A stretch of DNA of 64,000 nucleotides from Cinnamomum chago (taxonomy: Eukaryota; Streptophyta; Magnoliopsida; Laurales; Lauraceae), in contig CP142457.1 of assembly GCA_038049695.1 (NCBI GenBank), forward strand, positions 63,422,501 through 63,486,500, in the 5' to 3' direction. The notes under the pieces were generated by a model. That model was not told where the DNA came from and did no database searches. It saw only the letters and a program-made list of their open reading frames with translations. The position numbers and the translations under genes are program-made. Shown one piece after another: positions 61,101 through 64,000 of this stretch (its first letter is position 1; each line of letters opens with the position of its first letter).

Positions 61101-64000
61101 TTAAAGATCTACTCTTTTTTATATATTATATATTTAACTGCTGGTTTTCATGATTACAGGGGTCAGCAAATGTTGGAAAATCTGCATTTATCAATGCTTT
61201 GTTGAGTAAGTACTTGCATTTTTTAATTTTCTATGCTCCAAAATAGGTTAAATTATTATCTTTTGGATGTTCTTATAATCGTAAAGAGCAAAGATCAAGG
61301 GCAACCGGGTGGCATCAAAAATTCAAAATACAATGCTATACTACACCAGCCACATACATACTTGATGGATAGTTGGGTGGGAAGCACTCTATGTGGGTGA
61401 CTCCTTTTTTTTTCTTTTCTTTTTAAATGGTGGATGGCCTTTTTTTTCTGGATTTTATTATTATAACTATTGAATCAAAGGCATGGAAAATGAATGGTTA
61501 GGCCAAATTGTTCTAGCCTATGCTGGAAGTCCCTCATTAGATGGTTATGATCAGCAAATTGAGGTGATCTTTTTAGCCATATGCATGAGGAATCTCCCTG
61601 TCCAACTATGATCATTCATATAGATGGGCCCCAGAGTTGGATTCCATTGTATTGCAATGCAACTAGGTTGCACTTCGTAAAATGTAATTTATTATTGGTG
61701 ACCAGTTTAGTTTATTAATCACTTTTGACATGTTTTAGTTTTGGTTGCTCCTCATTGTTGTCCTGCCATTAAGGAGATCCCCTAGTCATTGCGTTTCAAA
61801 TGCCTAATAAACTTCGTAATTTTTTGGTGTACTACTAGAGATGATGGCAAATAAGGATCCAGTAGCTGCAGCTGCACAGAGGTACAAGCCAATGCAATCT
61901 GCTGTTCCTGGAACAACCCTAGGTCCTATTCAAATTGATGCCTTTCACGGAGGAGCAGTATGTTCTCTTTTTTCCTTTTCTTTATTTTCTTTTTCGGTCT
62001 GCATCTTTATGGGCCTTCTATGACCTGTTGTTGTGAATGTTCTAGTTTCTTAATTTACTCTTCTAATTTTTCGAGAAATTCCTGCCATGGTTTTTCATAG
62101 TTGAAGTTGGAGCGGGATGAGGGTCTTTGAGTTGCACTTCAGTTTTCCCCTTGGCTATAGAACTCGCAGAGTTGCACTGAGAGGGGGCAATGGATTCACA
62201 CCAAACTCATAAGAGAAGCTCAGAAAATATGCCACATGTGGTGCAGCACGAGCCAGGCCCAGGTCCACTGGGCCAGACCCATGCCTTATTGGTCAGCATA
62301 GCCCAAGCCCATTGGGTCAGGCTCACAACCTCAATGGGACCGGTTAATTGTTTTAGTATGGAGTTTTGAATTAAGTAGGATTCATTAATTAGTTGGTCTG
62401 TTTTAAGAGTTTTGTTTTAACCTTAGTTTCCCTTCCTGTTTAAGAGTCCTAAATAGGAAACTGGACGTCCAACCCCTTCCTATAAGTATGTAGTCCTCCA
62501 ATTGGGAGAGACGCCTCTAATTATTGAATAGAAGATTTCCGATTTCCTTTTGATTTGTGGTTGTTTCTCTGATCTATGTGTTACTGTGCGTGGAATCCAT
62601 CTAGATTCGGCCCACCCCAATCTGTGGAGTTGGTCCTTCTCATTCTCAAGAGTCAAGACCCAGGCTGCATCAATATGTTATGACTTCATTCCTGTGTTAC
62701 ATAGACAGATATACTCATTATTTCCACCTACGACATATTATTAGGATTTGGGAATCCTATTACAAAAGCATATTCAGCTTGAAACCTTCTAACTTGACAC
62801 AAATATAACAGTGGCCTGGTCAACCATACCTGGAACAATTCTTTACCTAACAGACTATTAAAACATCTAAAATACTTCTAAAACATGCTTTAACAATAAC
62901 TAGGTCTCTTAACTATGAATCTATGATAGACTCTTTGCCTTGACTTTAGAATACTGCTTGTCCAAGGTTTTATTGTTCAAAAACAACATAGTATTCAGCA
63001 TTTCTGCAGCCTTATTTAGGTGTGGGGCAGTGGGGCCCCATTTGGCTTCCTCCAAGTAGTTAAATCGGCATCAGAACCCTCTTGCATGATTTTGAAAATT
63101 ACGTCCTATTCTTTATGATGAAAGATGAATCATTATATATTCAGTTGTGAATTGAGTTGTTTATTCAGTAATTTTACTTTTCATCTGAATTGATCCTTTT
63201 CTCCCTTCCTTCCCCCTAATTTACCCTATTTAGATTGTGTATTGGAGACATACACTTTGGGACTTCCACATAAAATTTTCCCCCAAATCTCATTTAAAGT
63301 GTCTTTGCATGGTTATATTTGTTTATTCATATTCTCTCCTTTATGTGCTGAGACTCTGAGAGCCCCACTTGAACCCACCCATCTTAGATTCATTTCCTTG
63401 GTTTTTTTGTATTGGTTTTTATGTTTTATTAATTGGAAGTTTGTTGTTCAGGATGTCTTCTACTACTGATATCATGACTTGCAATTTTAAATGTGGTACA
63501 GAAGTTATTTGACACACCTGGAGTGCACCTCCACCATAGGCAAGCTGCCGTTATTCATTCTGAAGATCTGCCTCTACTTGCTCCTCAAAATCGCCTCAGG
63601 GGCCAATCATTTCCTGTATGTTAAGTCTTTTATCAATGAAACTTCTTGGATTGTTAACCATGAATCATGACCCACCATCTTCAGGTTTCAATTACTCAAG
63701 ATTATTTATGAATGTTCAGGTGACTTCAGATAAGAAAATGCTTAGCGAAGTAGAATCTCCTGGTTTGAATGGGATTTCAATATTTTGGGGAGGGCTCGTC
63801 AGGGTTGATATCCTTAAGGTTTCTCTTTATTTTTTTCAATTTTAATTTTAGGCATTCAGACTGGTCTTTTTATCCGTGCTTGATACCTTGTGTGTACCTG
63901 CTACTAATGTTTTTATTGCACTGCAGGTTCTTCCACAAACACGTTTAACTTTCTATGGGCCCAGGGCAGTGCCTATTCATACAGTCCCCACTGTTGAAGC
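55109..64000 (+). CDS. NOA1: NOA1/RIF1-type chloroplast circularly permuted GTPase (3' end cut)
   Basis: Chloroplast GTPase needed for plastid ribosome function and chloroplast development; first reported as a nitric-oxide synthase, a claim later withdrawn in favour of GTPase activity. Exons: 55109-55522, 56034-56219, 56924-57010, 57116-57195, 59561-59642, 60885-60905, 61160-61205, 61839-61957, 63502-63615, 63720-63818 and 63927 onward. All are in frame with GT-AG introns, giving 440 visible codons. Residues 1 to about 75 form a Ser/Pro-rich transit peptide, followed by a Lys-rich coiled segment. A zinc site is C113-x2-C116 ... C150-x2-C153. GTPase motifs come in permuted order: TKVD (G4) 228-231, VHLTSS (G5), GSANVGKS (G1) 291-298, PGTT (G2) 329-332, DTPG (G3) 349-352. 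The start at 55109 is chosen over an in-frame ATG at 55037 because it gives a normal transit peptide. About 100 or more C-terminal residues should lie beyond the right edge. Confidence 0.95.
59826..60463. mobile_element. hAT-type element, 638 bp, in NOA1 intron 5
   Basis: The ends TAGGGATATGATGAGCTGAG and the reverse complement of the right end, TGGGGATGTAAACAAGCTGA, are inverted termini of the TAGGGATG/GAGC type common among plant hAT elements. The flanks GATTCAAT (left) and GAGTCACT (right) match at 6 of 8 bases, as an aged 8-bp duplication would. Subterminal GAGCT/AGCTC and CTTGAGC units are dense. No transposase coding is seen. Confidence 0.72.
60885..60905 (+). other. 21-nt microexon of NOA1 (exon 6)
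   Basis: A pyrimidine-rich tract and GCAG precede GGCAGAGATGTGTACATTTTG, which is followed by GTTAGT. It encodes GRDVYIL, the strand leading into the P-loop in the next exon. Frame and family conservation require its inclusion: without it the protein would lose seven residues directly before G1. Confidence 0.9.
62200..62700 (+). mobile_element. probable copia-type LTR remnant in NOA1 intron 8
   Basis: The order AGGCCCAGGTCCACTGGGCC, TTAACCTTAGTTTCCCTT, CCTATAAGTATGTAGTCC, TTATTGAATAGAAGATTTCC and CCATCTAGATTCGG is the kind of U3-R-U5 content found in plant copia LTRs. Clean TG...CA ends and a target duplication are not apparent, so it is taken as a fragment. No internal coding follows. Confidence 0.4.

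Noticed and set aside
1-64000. CRISPR arrays, operons, bacterial-type insertion sequences, rRNA or tRNA genes, organelle DNA inserts, resistance-gene or biosynthetic clusters
   Set aside because: None seen. The DNA is plant nuclear, and the repeats found are transposon remnants or microsatellites. Only a similarity search could exclude short organelle fragments.

Overview
The window is nuclear DNA of a flowering plant. It is AT-rich, its genes carry many GT-AG introns, and it holds many transposon remnants. The genes match plant-specific families: an SBP-box transcription factor and a chloroplast NOA1/RIF1-type GTPase. The species cannot be fixed from the sequence alone.

Four genes are well supported. 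(1) An SPL8-type SBP-box transcription factor: + strand, 3 exons, 312 aa, 17991-19096. (2) A small PHD-finger protein: - strand, 2 exons, 124 aa, 30113-29528. (3) CCT1/TCP-1 alpha, a subunit of the cytosolic chaperonin: + strand, 17 exons, 546 aa, 40335-52447. Its reading frame and splice junctions are continuous throughout. (4) NOA1/RIF1, a circularly permuted chloroplast GTPase: + strand, 11 exons seen, 440 codons visible, from 55109 and cut by the right edge. A possible last pair of exons of an unidentified gene lies at the left edge (184-443).

Layout. 0.4-17.9 kb is gene-poor and full of transposons: three small inverted-repeat elements, a 1.8-kb and a 2.5-kb solo LTR (each with TG...CA ends and a near-perfect 5-bp target duplication), and a probable third LTR remnant. 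18-19 kb holds the SPL8-like gene. 19-29.5 kb is gene-free, with an hAT-type element that has a perfect 8-bp duplication, several MITEs and microsatellites. 29.5-30.1 kb holds the PHD gene. 30-35.6 kb is gene-free with two diverged tandem duplications. 35.66-39.95 kb is the most unusual part: five palindromic elements lie end to end, separated only by (TA)n tracts. The last is 3.35 kb long with inverted arms of about 0.75 kb, and it ends about 0.4 kb upstream of the CCT1 start codon. 40-52.4 kb is CCT1, whose introns hold a MULE-like MITE, an antisense LINE stub, a hAT/PIF-like MITE and SINE-like repeats. 55-64 kb is NOA1, with an hAT-type element and a probable LTR remnant in its introns.

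The genes do not form a pathway. They are ordinary dispersed plant genes: a developmental regulator, a chromatin-reader-like protein, a housekeeping chaperonin and a plastid GTPase. No new gene system was found. The main novelty is the (TA)n-linked inverted-repeat array next to CCT1.
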